DNA of 64,000 nt from Marisa cornuarietis (lineage: Eukaryota; Mollusca; Gastropoda; Architaenioglossa; Ampullariidae): NCBI GenBank assembly GCA_004794655.1, contig SMMW01000001.1:1426001-1490000 (forward strand), in the 5' to 3' direction. Under the pieces are notes generated by a model. The model was not told the origin of the DNA and did not search any database. It worked only from the letters and a program-made list of their open reading frames with translations. The translations under genes were made by a program, and so were the position numbers. Positions 1-10,169 of this stretch are shown one piece after another (within the stretch, counting starts at the first letter, position 1; every line of letters starts with the position of its first letter).

Positions 1-352
1 AACCTTTACCCACAATGATTGTCATAACGAGGAAAACTTAATGCGGTCAAAACTAGTGAGAAACGTGAAATTTAAAAGCCAGTAGCTCTTAACTGGGCAA
101 ATGTCATCGAATGTTTGACCGAGTTTGACCGAGTTGTGTGCAAAAGCCACAGAAAATTAATGGTTTTGAAGCGAACGTTCAGGGCATTAAAAGTTTTTTT
201 TTTTAAGTCAGCATGTAAAGTTCAAACTTCTTTGCTTATGCGTTGTCAATACATTTGCCAATACACTGGGACCTCGGAGGTTTGACGGTTCAGCACTATT
301 CCTGGTTTAAAACTGGCTTTAGTTTCAACTAGCGTTGTGTTCACATATTTAC

Positions 353-550
353 CGTATAAGTAGTTTTGCCTGGTCGCAAACGATAATCCACGAATTCGAA
401 GTTCATGGTGCCGCCGCAGAAGTGATGATCTTTTGCAGGTTCCGAACTGACCATTACACCAAGGGTCACAAATGTCAGCGCCACAACACCGACCAGACCC
501 TCGAGGCGCACCATTGTCTGTGCAGGTTCGCTTGCAACTGACCCCAGGTA
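353..550 (-). CDS. Possible first coding exon of a secreted protein; the rest lies off the left edge
   Basis: Seen: on the minus strand an ATG at 514-512 opens 54 codons. They begin with a short basic stretch and a hydrophobic run (MVRLEGLVGVVALTFVTLGV), which looks like a signal peptide ending near SS/EP. The mature part has a single cysteine in a CGG motif and several aromatic residues (NFEFVDYR). The frame reaches a good donor, GTAAAT (positions 352-347), exactly in phase 0, and an acceptor-like TTTGTGCAG lies just 5' of position 550. The remaining exons would continue toward lower coordinates, outside the window. I do not recognise the family. A chance ORF is possible because only one exon is visible. 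The signal-peptide shape and flanking splice sites are the only support. Confidence 0.35.
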
Positions 551-652
551 CTGCACAAAGAATACACACCATTCGCTTCATTGACACCACGCATTTTACT
601 GAAAGATTACTTAGTTATTCTATATTTAAACTTGTTGCTTGTGGCACTTTAA

Positions 653-1219
653 AGACCAACTTGAATGGTTTGCGTTTTTTGCAGATATCGATAGATATAG
701 GCGATATGAGCCTAACCTGTAAATTGCAGCCTCCAAAACCCATCCGTTAATTAATTATCCGCTAGCATAGTACGCGATTCGCACCTGCGATCAACAAGCG
801 CCGCTAACAGTGTACTACGTCACACTAATGCACCATTCACAACATTGGCAGCCGCCAACACCAAACACAGAGAGAGAGCGAGAGACAGTTCGGATTTTTC
901 GGACGTTAAAGTCTGCTTTTCTCATGCTCAAGTAGCATTTTTTTTCAGAACCACGAGAAATGCAGACTTTCAACGTCCCAAAACCCGAACTCTCGCTCAT
1001 TCTCTCTCTCTCTCTGATTGGTGTTGACTGCTGTCAATGTTGTGAATGGTGCACTAGTGTGACGTAGTACACTGTTAGCGGCGCTTGTTGATCGTAAGTG
1101 CGAATCGTAGCGGATAATTAATTAATGGAAGGGTTTTGGAGGCTAAAATTTACAGATTAGGTTTATATCGCATATATCTACCGATATATGAAAACTTCGA
1201 AAACCATTCAGGTTGGTCT
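653..1219. mobile_element. Long palindromic (foldback) element, about 567 bp
   Basis: The left arm (653 to about 928) is repeated as its reverse complement from about 953 to 1219, at roughly 85-90% identity by eye. Shared blocks include AGACCAAC, TTAATTAATTATCCGCTA, GATCAACAAGCGCCGCTAAC and GTGTACTACGTCACACTA. Only about 25 bases separate the arms. The element is bordered by TTAA on both sides (649-652 and 1220-1223), so the duplication could be TTAA (piggyBac-like) or simply TA (Tc1/mariner-like). There is no coding capacity. It is best called a non-autonomous long-TIR or foldback transposon; the superfamily is undecided. Confidence 0.8.
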
Positions 1220-1223
1220 TTAA

Positions 1224-1784
1224 TATCTTTGTAAAGAGAACTGTTCTCGGTTCCGTGTTGGAGAAACGGCTATATCATTATTGCTATAGAAAGAGCAATA
1301 TGATCAAAGAGGATATGATCCTTGTGCCCTTTCGACCCCAGGGGTCACTACTCACAATGTCTCTTAACGCAAAATGCACGTGTCATTGGGGGTTTTCCTC
1401 GGAAAAGACAGGCTCACACACGCTTAATGTACTCTAGCTGAAAAGAAATCTTACATTCAATTTAATATTTCAAAAAAAGTAAGGGTGTAAATAAAAAGGC
1501 GCATAACATAATATTTATCGCGGTGAAGGAAAACATTCAAATGGGACTGAAGCAGCAATACCTCCGGTCTGACTGAGGTACTGTTAGTTTGTTCTATGCC
1601 TCTTTCACTGTCATTGTCTTTATCATTTCATGTCATTTGCCTGTAAACTCCGTTTATACCTTCACTGAATTATTTACACCTTATTTTGTGTGACTGCTTT
1701 CCAGGATTTGGATGTTATGTTTCTTACGTAAGACAACTTCAAGACAATTGTCAATAAATTAAGTGTAAACTGAAAAAATAATAA
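1224..1784. other. Intergenic, no feature seen
   Basis: AT-rich DNA with only short spurious reading frames. I see no splice-bounded exon, RNA gene or repeat here. Confidence 0.5.
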
Positions 1785-1975
1785 TAATATTAATAAATGA
1801 AGATTTTTATAGCGCATATTCACACTCATAGAGAGCATGCTCTTAGCGCTTAAAACGAAGAAGAGACGTGGACTAAGTAGATACAGAACAAAGGGGACGA
1901 AAGAAAACGACAGTACTGACGAAACAGAAAACAAAAGGCATCAAGTAACAGGAACAGAGAAATATAGTGATGCTG
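1785..1975. repeat. Dispersed repeat, copy 1 of 2
   Basis: About 190 bp, containing GATTTTTATAGCGCATATTC, GAGAGCATGCTCTTAGCGCT and GGCATCAAGTAACAGGAACA. A second copy at 15419-15605 in the same orientation differs at only a handful of positions. Both follow an (AAT)n run. There is no coding potential. The class is unknown; a SINE or a MITE would fit. Confidence 0.8.
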
Positions 1976-3660
1976 CCGAGAAAGATGGGTAAAGTAGCAA
2001 GAGGGAAGGGGGGGTAAGAAAGACGAGCATTGTGTGGACTGTGTTAGGAGTAATGCTCAAGGAAGAGGTGCGTTTTAGAGCAAATAGAGCAAACTTTCAA
2101 CTTAAAACGAAAAATCAAAACAAGACAAGAACATTAATTACAGAAAGCAGAAATGTTCATAAGAAATGCCTAAATACTGCACCGTCCCAAATGTAACTGC
2201 GTAAATTATAGCAATAATATCTCCGAACGTTTTGCATTTATCCAAGTAAGTAAGTAAGTAATGCGCTTACCCTGCTAGCTGCTATAGTGGTGTGCAGGCG
2301 CGATGAGACAACTCGTAACCCGCTGTGATGTGATCCCTTTTATAGGTACGTCTGTATGTAAACCTCATTTGTCAAATAGTTACGTATCTGTCCTCAGCAA
2401 GGTAGAATCGATATATAAAGCCATCGGTAGATTGATAAGCACTTGTCTATGTGACAAAATCCATTAGCTTATTATTAAAACTGGGATTATGTCAACTTTA
2501 ATTTCCGAGAGAACAGGACTTGCATAACTTGCTTGCTTGCCTTTATTGTTTACCTTTAAATATTGGGAACAAATAAACACATATGTGTTCTTTTAAACGA
2601 TAATAACATCAAACAAAGATGAACCAAAAATTTCAATGCAGATGAACAATACAGTCTTTAGAAGGCTGAACGGTAAGTTAAATAAATGGATGGATAGAAA
2701 TTGTTAGTAAATGATCATGCGTTTTTTGAAGACTAATTTCTTTTTTTTCTTCCTTTCTCTTTGTTGTTGTGTTAGAAAAGAAAGAGATTCACAATTTCCA
2801 CAAATTTTACTATTTATCGGAAGTTGTATCTTGTGTCAAGAGAGATAATTGCCTCGTTGACCCTGTTAGCCCCAGGTGCTCGAGATGTTTTTGTATCGGG
2901 GTCTTCTCTTTTTTCTTTTCTTTTTTCTTTTTTTGCTGGCTGGTTGACAGACAAATCGCAAGTGCGGCGATTTACGTTCATTAGACAGACAGGATTGTTT
3001 TATGCATAATAAGTGGCTTTCCGTTCACAGCTCTGTCGGTTTGCATCAGCACTGACCATTCCACTGACGTCTCTACAAGAGCGACTGGTGCCACGAAGGT
3101 GAAGACAAATCCTCAGGTAATCGCTCCTGGCGATAAGCATGCATCGCGAGCGACCCATGGACAGGTGAGAGTGTCGTCGCAACACAGATTTGCTGAGATA
3201 CGCTAGCACGGAGAATCTTCACTGTGGTGGCCAAGACTTTATTATGTTGATTTACGTATTAATACGTGAAGCGATTTGCTTGCGCGCGCATTCTGGCTCC
3301 CTGGGAGGGGCACCTTCCGAAAAATGTCATTCTATGATTGATACAGTAAGCATCTAATACAAAATCATATAACTCATACAAATCATTCAAAATCAATCAT
3401 TTTATATATATATATATATAAGTCGTTACAGTAGCTGTACATACAAAGGATTGTCGTGATAAGAAAGTAGACAAGAAATCCCCAAACATGTCCAGAAATG
3501 CACAGAAGGACAGCAGGAAGACCGATTCGTTTTAATCAATGAAAGCTGTTAGTTTTCTTATGCGCTGACCAAAAACTTCCACAAAGTTATATCCTTCTAC
3601 ATTCTTTTGTTGGTCTTACTAAACGAAATTTGTGGCTCTGTCCCTTCCATTTTACTTTAA
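1976..3660. other. Intergenic with minor simple repeats
   Basis: Holds a short (TAAG)n run near 2245-2260, a (TA)n run at 3402-3420 and a pyrimidine-rich tract at about 2740-2940. No gene can be supported; the reading frames lack family features or splice context. Confidence 0.45.
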
Positions 3661-3665
3661 TAAGT

Positions 3666-3666
<1 letters not shown>

Positions 3667-3720
<54 letters not shown>
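3667..3720. repeat. (GT)n microsatellite
   Basis: An uninterrupted dinucleotide run of about 27 units, followed by intergenic DNA to 4920 in which I see nothing else. Confidence 0.95.
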
Positions 3721-3722
<2 letters not shown>

Positions 3723-4920
3723 CTTCTCTAACCCTCAGCCGGACCTGTTAGCTTTGGTGTATCACCAAAGACAGTATATTGTATGTGCTGGTGTTATTGG
3801 TGATTACACAGACTGGATCATGATGCGTAACTCACCATGAGAAGTACACAGAATAAATATGATGTGTTTGAGTGTAATACACGTAAAGGATCACAAAGAA
3901 TGTCAGACAGTAATATATCGCTCACTCTTCTCTAACAGCTTGGGATCGGGGGGTGGGTGGGTGGCGTAAAAGGCTGCAGAATCATTGTGGAAATGTTTTG
4001 TAGTATGTCCGCTGATGATATTTGATGACTGGCAAGAAGTTTGATCTTACGTTAGCTTCTGGTGCTCCTATATACACAAATACATCAAATGACAACACAC
4101 TTTGTTCTACATTGATGATTTGACTGAAGCGCGTTGTCCTAACTGCTCCTTCTGTCGTATAAATGAATGTTTATGGAGTCTACCCAACCCTCCACAGTCA
4201 CCTGTAACAGGTACCGAGGCATGTCATATGAGAGTAATTGATTTACCTCTCCTTGGCTCGCCCTAAGATATCTCGGGAATTAGTTTGTCGACAAATTGCT
4301 GGGCACTGCACGTGGAAGATTCACGGCGCTAATGCCCTGAGATTATCCCAGCATGCAACGCGCGTGTCTCCCTGCCTGGACTGCTGAACCTCCCACCTGC
4401 CACCCAGCTGGATCCACCCCAACTGGTATTAGACTGTCCGATTTCCTTGCTTAGTGATGGTCTCCATATAGAGATCTTACTACAGCCATTCACTGCTTAA
4501 TCTAACAGATAATATAATTATTGTACTAATATTGAGGACAAAGTGTCAAAGCAAACTCGAGTCAAACATGAAGCTCGTGCTAACCGTATAATCATTTATT
4601 CCAAAATAATTTTACTCCCAAGTTACCCTTTAAAGTGGGCATGCGATACCGCATAGGTTTGTGACATCATTGATTGTTATTCGTTTTTTTTCTCTCGTTC
4701 CATTGTTGGGTAAAGGAGCATTACACAGTGGTGCCTTCTCAGTTACTTTCGATATGAGTCTGCCGTTTCGTCTACAGCATTCAAGTCGGGCTTCAAGGCT
4801 CATTCAAATAAAATATAAAATCAAATTCATATCTGTCAGGTAGGTTGCAGCATATTTATTTGTATGTAGTTATTTGCACAGTAGACAGATTTACAGTAAC
4901 CTACCCAAGAACAGCATATT

Positions 4921-5314
4921 ATTACCGTAAATGTCGGACTATGAGCCGCGTCTTTTGTCTCCAGCTTTAAAGCGATGCGGCTAGTTTGCGGATTTTCCGG
5001 ATTTTTCAGATTACGATTAATTTTTCGATGATCTCCATGTTAAAGTGTTAACTGTTAACGTTACTGCAGTGTTAACTGTTCTCACTTTTAAATCAAAGCC
5101 GCATACCATTGAAGCATTCAGATCAGTTGCTGAAGCACACACCCTCATCATACCGAAAACGAGACGAAATGCCTACGATGCAGCTTTCGTGTTATATAAA
5201 TTTGCGGCTTATAAACCAGTACGGCTTATTTGCTAAAAAAGAAAAGATTTTTTAAAAATCTAGTGGGTGCGGCTTATAAACAGGGGCGCTCAATAGACCA
5301 AAATTTACGGTAAT
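4921..5314. mobile_element. MITE-like element with ATTACCGTAAAT termini
   Basis: The left end ATTACCGTAAAT (4921-4932) is the exact reverse complement of the right end ATTTACGGTAAT (5303-5314). Next to the termini, GTCGGACTAT on the left faces AATAGACC on the right. The interior repeats a GCGGCTTATAAAC motif (two copies near 5200-5280). There is no transposase. It is a non-autonomous DNA transposon; whether the outer ATT/AAT belongs to the duplication or to the TIR is not decidable here. Confidence 0.7.
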
Positions 5315-5506
5315 CAGTGGACCATAATCAGAACAACCATAAGTATAAGCCTAGTGTAACAATTGTAATGGCTTTTAATAAATAACTAGATTAAATATCA
5401 ATAATATGCTGGCTTACTTCTTTGTGTTTGCACAATATATTTTGTGTACTTAAATGACATACTGACGGAGTCCTCCTAATATTAGAAAAATTGTTACCTG
5501 TCTTTC

Positions 5507-5510
<4 letters not shown>

Positions 5511-5572
<62 letters not shown>
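5511..5572. repeat. (GT)n microsatellite
   Basis: About 30 GT units with no interruption. Confidence 0.95.
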
Positions 5573-5574
<2 letters not shown>

Positions 5575-8538
5575 GTCTGGTTATAAGAAACTGCAATAAA
5601 AATTCATTTCTTACTTGATGCTTTATATAATTTTTATGGTTTGCCGAACATCACGTAGAAATTTAAAGACAGTAGGAAAAACATCAATCTACACATTTCT
5701 CTTGACGCATGTACTTTTTATACATGTAACTTTGCTATCTAATTGATTGAACACGAGTCATTTATTAGAAATCCTGTTGAGTTTTTTAGTAACACAAAGT
5801 TCTTTCCTTGTATTGCTTGCAATCACAATTTTCGTCTTTTGACTTTTTAAGCATTTATCATCTTAAAAGCTGATAATACTAACTATTTTGTCTTTTTTAA
5901 AAAATATATCATTGCGACAGTTTATGAGACAACGATGATCTTTTCCGCCCATCATTCTACATTCGGGTGACTTGGGAAAGGAAATTAAATGGCAAACAGT
6001 CCGAAAACCCAACGACGGGTGTGTACTGCGCAGGTGCTGAACACAATGAAATAACCTTATTGAAGGATACAGCCAAGAAGACAGCTTGGAGCAAATCCTA
6101 TTCAAACTTTACCTAAACAAAGAGCTGATTTATATGACATCTCAGAAAAGAAGACCTCTTTCCGAAACCCATGTAAAAGACTACTATAATGCGGAGGGAG
6201 CAGATATTTTTGTCTCAGAAGATGTGGCATGAAAACAAAAACATTTCTTCTTCTCTTATCTACCATTATTAAAGGATCTCTTATCAAAAGAAGAAATCAT
6301 TTCATGCAAAGTTAACTGATCTACACAAAGCAAGATACACCATTCACAATATGAGAGACAGAAAAATATATATATGTAGAAACAGGTAGTGTAGCCGAAG
6401 GTTTTCAGCGTGAAGAATTTCCAATTAATCACTGAAGCCCTACGTTGACCCCAGCTGGGGTAAGTCTATGAGACTGTCAAGCTGAGTGGTAACAGTGTAG
6501 ACATCTGCGGCACACAGAATGCACATACACTGTACTATGTTTTTTATTTTAATACGCTCTCTAACTATACACTAAAATATATTGTCGTGTCCGTCTGTGC
6601 TTACTATGCGGTACTTGGGAAAAGCGGGAAGTTCGGATACAGAAAACCGTGTGTCATTGATGCAGTGTGTTCACTTATAGTGTATTAAATTATATTTTTA
6701 TCTTCTGTTTGTAACGTGCTAAAATTTGAATTGTCATACCTCTAAACGACATAGTGTGCATAAAAGGTGCAGTAAATGTGTATGACATCGCCAACATAAA
6801 CATTTTAGTTCTACATGCGTAAATGACAAACTGATTATAGACCAGGAACTAAGTGTAACTGATAGATTGAATATACATGATCAATTAAGTAAAACGTAAA
6901 TAAAATAAAGTCAGATTCAGATAATCTAAAGAAGTTAATAAAAAGAAAACGATGTGAATATATATTGTTTATTGTAGTTCCCTCGTCCAGCGTGGGTGTG
7001 TGTCACAAGGGCGTTGGCGCACATCACCTGACGACCCTCTCAACAACCGGCACCCGATTCTCGTATCTCCTAATCGCATCCAGCCCCAGCCTTGATGGGC
7101 CATCAGTCACACGCCTCAGTGATCTTAAGCCGCCTCTTTTTCCTCCTCCGCGGTGGGTGGAGTGGGTGGGGGCAAAGCCAGTCTGCCGTCACTGCAGCTG
7201 GTCAACAGCTCCGCAAAACAATGAGTCGGTGAGAACGACAAACATTCTAGTCGTCTGATTACGTCAGCAACCACGATCCCCAGACCGACTTATGCTCCCC
7301 GCCGTCTCTTTCTCCTCCTTTGCCTACTGTGCGGCCCCCCTCCCACTCCCTCCCACACGTTAGCGGCGTCGTTTTAAGTCGATCAGCGGCCGACGCTAAA
7401 GCGCTTGTCGCCAGGACAGCGATGATCGGGTCTGCTGAGTTCAGATCTCGTCTCCGGCCCATGACGTATCTTTATAACACACGATAATGTTTGATATCTC
7501 CCCCAGATTACTGATACGTTTTCTAAGCCCTTTCGTGAATGGTTACACAAGCAAGGCAAAATTTCAGTGACGTGGGAACACGTTCTTTTCTGTTATCAGT
7601 CTTCCACAGCCTTGCGCTACATAATATCTGCCAGATGGAATTACCACAGACCCGATCAACTTTGTCTAAACCCTTTCCCTCACTTTCCTCTTATCAAAAT
7701 CCTCTGTGACTTCTCTTTCGCTTGTTTAGACCAAGAGTGAATTTCAGCGTCAACGCATACTTCCCTTGGTAACACGAAACATAAAAATAAACAAATCGCA
7801 CCCCACCTCCAGATTTCCAAGAACATGAATTGGTCAAGTCCAGTCATTTCAACTGGCTTTCTTGAATGTCAAACAACAAGAATTCGTAAAACTTCCATTA
7901 GATGTCTCTCGTTCTTTCTTCTTTCTGTCTTTATTCTCTTTTTGTGTTTCTTTCTTTTCTTCTTTCTTATAAATCAGCGATATTCGTATTTTCAAGACTA
8001 AATAAATTTAATTCTGCATAAGAATTGTTAATTGTTAATAAGTGTTAATGACGTCCGAAAATAAATATTTCATTATTCTGTTCCTTCCCACTGTTCTCTT
8101 GTGAACTGTGTGTGTGTGTGTGTTTTAGCGATCAGTGTGACGGACGATAAAGACATTAGCAGATTAATGTTCCCCAGACAAGGAGGCAGCGCGAACATCA
8201 CTGGGCTGGGCGTTGCTGCCATCGTCGCGACGGTCACGATGGAAGGCCTGGCGGAGATCCTGACCTCATTTAAGATAAGACCTTTGATGACTTGATCGAC
8301 GGTCGCTGGCAGAGGTCCCTTCAAAGACCTGCAGCGCCTGTCTGCCTTCGCCAAGGTGGTGTCTCCTCGTTAAAGGGGTACACGGTGATCAACTGGCTGC
8401 CCACTCATGCGTCACAATCCCTACTCAACCATCCCCCCCCCCCATCTCTTCTCCGACTCCCGAGAGCTCCTGTTCGTCTGCCATTTGTCGTCTGCAATGA
8501 CCATGAGTCATTTTCCTCTGAACTCGGTGGTCGTCGAG
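5573..8538. other. Intergenic upstream of the gremlin-like gene
   Basis: AT-rich to about 6960. It then becomes more GC-rich with CpGs between about 7000 and 7460 and again at 8150-8400, which could include regulatory DNA for the downstream BMP antagonist (inference). The open frames in these GC-rich patches occur on both strands and show no domain, so I do not call them genes. Confidence 0.4.
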
Positions 8539-8546
8539 CATAAAAG
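8539..8546 (+). promoter_or_regulatory. Candidate TATA box of the gremlin-like gene
   Basis: CATAAAAG stands about 30 bases before a likely start region near 8570. A candidate 5' non-coding exon would then end at 8657, immediately before a GTATGT donor (8658), and splice to the acceptor TTGTGTTGCAG ending at 9419. This is inference from spacing and splice signals; no transcript is available. Confidence 0.3.
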
Positions 8547-8989
8547 TTTCAGACTGCGAGGAGTACACACACACACATTCGGACAAAATCTTACCGAGGA
8601 GTGAATTTTCAGCGAATTGTTTAAATATTGCATTTTGTCGTCTTGCCCCAGTAGAAGGTATGTCTCAGTCACTCTTTTTTCTGTTTTTTTTTCTTTCCTT
8701 CTGTTACTGCCCTTTCATTCGCATCTGAAATTAGAGCTGCTGCAATAGTTTTAAAATCAAATTATGATACTTTGAGCCACTCAGTATAGTTTTAATTTAA
8801 AATAGTTTTAGAAATGCGTTGATGTCTAATGAATGAGTTTTTGGAATAGCACTACAGCATAAACAGATGCGATAGAGATGTTTTCTCAGGCTTATAGTAT
8901 GGATGTAGCTCAAAAAGTCTTCGAAAATACAAATAATTAAGGGCGAAGAGTAGTAAAAGAAGAAAAACGATGATGAGCAAGCATGTTGC

Positions 8990-9240
8990 TACCAAGGTCT
9001 ATCTTCTCTCGCTTCATATTTCTTCCGTTTTGCTCTTTATCTCTTTCTCTCTCTTTTCCTTTCTTCTTACCTCATTTCTATCGTTTTTCCTCTCTCTTGT
9101 CTTGCTCTTCTTTTCTCTCTTTTCTCTCGTCATGTTTTTTTCTCCCTTTTATTGATCTTCCCTCGTCTTTCTTTTCTCGTGTCCTCCCTCTTTCTCTCCA
9201 TCTCTGTCTTTCATTCTTTTTATCCCCACACCTCACCCCT
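8990..9240. repeat. Pyrimidine-rich low-complexity tract
   Basis: A 250-base CT-rich stretch. The open frames across it are leucine/serine/phenylalanine artefacts of composition, not genes. Confidence 0.7.
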
Positions 9241-9435
9241 TGTTCGCACATCTCGGTCCTCTTTTAGTCTACGTAGGCACGTTTGAACGAAAGGTTAAAA
9301 AAAAAGGTAATAACAGAAACCTCCTCAACCCCAACAAAGTGCTACCAAAACTACAGACAGTACTTTCAACATTTATATTATCGCAGTTTATGTCAAAATC
9401 AATTCATCTTGTGTTGCAGGTGGTCAGAATTCATT

Positions 9436-9996
9436 ATGCAGACTGCACTTCTTGTGCTGTGTGCCCTAGCAAGTGCCTTGTTAGAGCCAACAGGAGCCAG
9501 ATCACTGAAATTGCATACGAAAAGTGGACAGCAGGGTACCTCCGTCAACGCCAGAAGAGCGGGTTCCATGCCAGACACCTTACGAAAAATTCTTAACATC
9601 ACTCAGAATACCCCCGAAAGCGGTCACAGCAATCAGGTCATAAGAGCTAAATTGGTCTTCAAAAAGGAAAAGTGCCAAACCCGTTCCGTGACACAGGTGG
9701 TCCGTGAGAAGGGCTGTCTGCGGAAGAAAATCGCGAACAACTTCTGCAATGGACAGTGCAACAGTGTCTTCATACCTCTGTTGGCCAAACGTGACAAGAC
9801 CGTGGACGCTTTCATGTCTTGTAGTTTCTGCCGGCCACGACAATTGGACTGGCTAGTTGTGAAGCTGAGGTGTCCTACCGAGCACGGGATGACATATAGA
9901 AAGAAACACGTACAGTATGTGAAAGACTGCCGTTGTATGGCGCTAGCGGTCAGCCCGGCGTCGCTGTGGGGGGCTACGACATCGGACGGCGTCTAG
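9436..9996 (+). CDS. Gremlin-like DAN-family BMP antagonist
   Basis: Predicted 186-residue secreted protein, with the whole CDS in one exon. Residues 1 to about 22 form a signal peptide (MQTALLVLCALASALLEPTG). A short basic linker carries one N-glycosylation sequon (NIT, about 54-56). Residues 80-167 form a C-terminal cystine knot. Its nine cysteines are at 80, 94, 104, 108, 129, 132, 146, 165 and 167, with the family hallmarks FCNGQCNS, SCSFCRP and KDCRC. Established: DAN-family proteins bind BMP ligands outside the cell and block receptor activation. The spacing fits gremlin better than cerberus or sclerostin. I chose the ATG 16 bases after the acceptor at 9419; an upstream in-frame ATG at 9283 would read through intron. 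A single coding exon behind a non-coding exon matches vertebrate gremlin genes. The C-terminal tail after the knot is short and unconserved. Confidence 0.9.
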   Translation: MQTALLVLCALASALLEPTGARSLKLHTKSGQQGTSVNARRAGSMPDTLRKILNITQNTPESGHSNQVIRAKLVFKKEKCQTRSVTQVVREKGCLRKKIANNFCNGQCNSVFIPLLAKRDKTVDAFMSCSFCRPRQLDWLVVKLRCPTEHGMTYRKKHVQYVKDCRCMALAVSPASLWGATTSDGV

Positions 9997-10163
9997 GTGC
10001 AGACAGGTGCCATCATTCTCGTAACGCCATTTTGTTGTGCTCAGTAACGAAGGAAACGGAAGGGTTCAAAACTCGTGCTGCTAGCAACTCTGACCCACAG
10101 TTTTTTTCTGTTCTGTTTTTAAATCTGTTTTTAAATCATTATTTATATCTAGAAATTACCAAA

Positions 10164-10169
10164 ATTAAA
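10164..10169 (+). terminator. Candidate poly(A) signal ATTAAA for the gremlin-like gene
   Basis: ATTAAA lies about 170 bases after the stop codon, in AT-rich sequence. It is the only hexamer-like signal I see close to the gene; the assignment is inference. Confidence 0.3.

Noticed and set aside
9240..9596. 118-codon plus-strand frame overlapping the gremlin-like start
   Set aside because: It crosses the acceptor at 9419 and lies in a different frame from the cystine-knot protein; it is a shadow.
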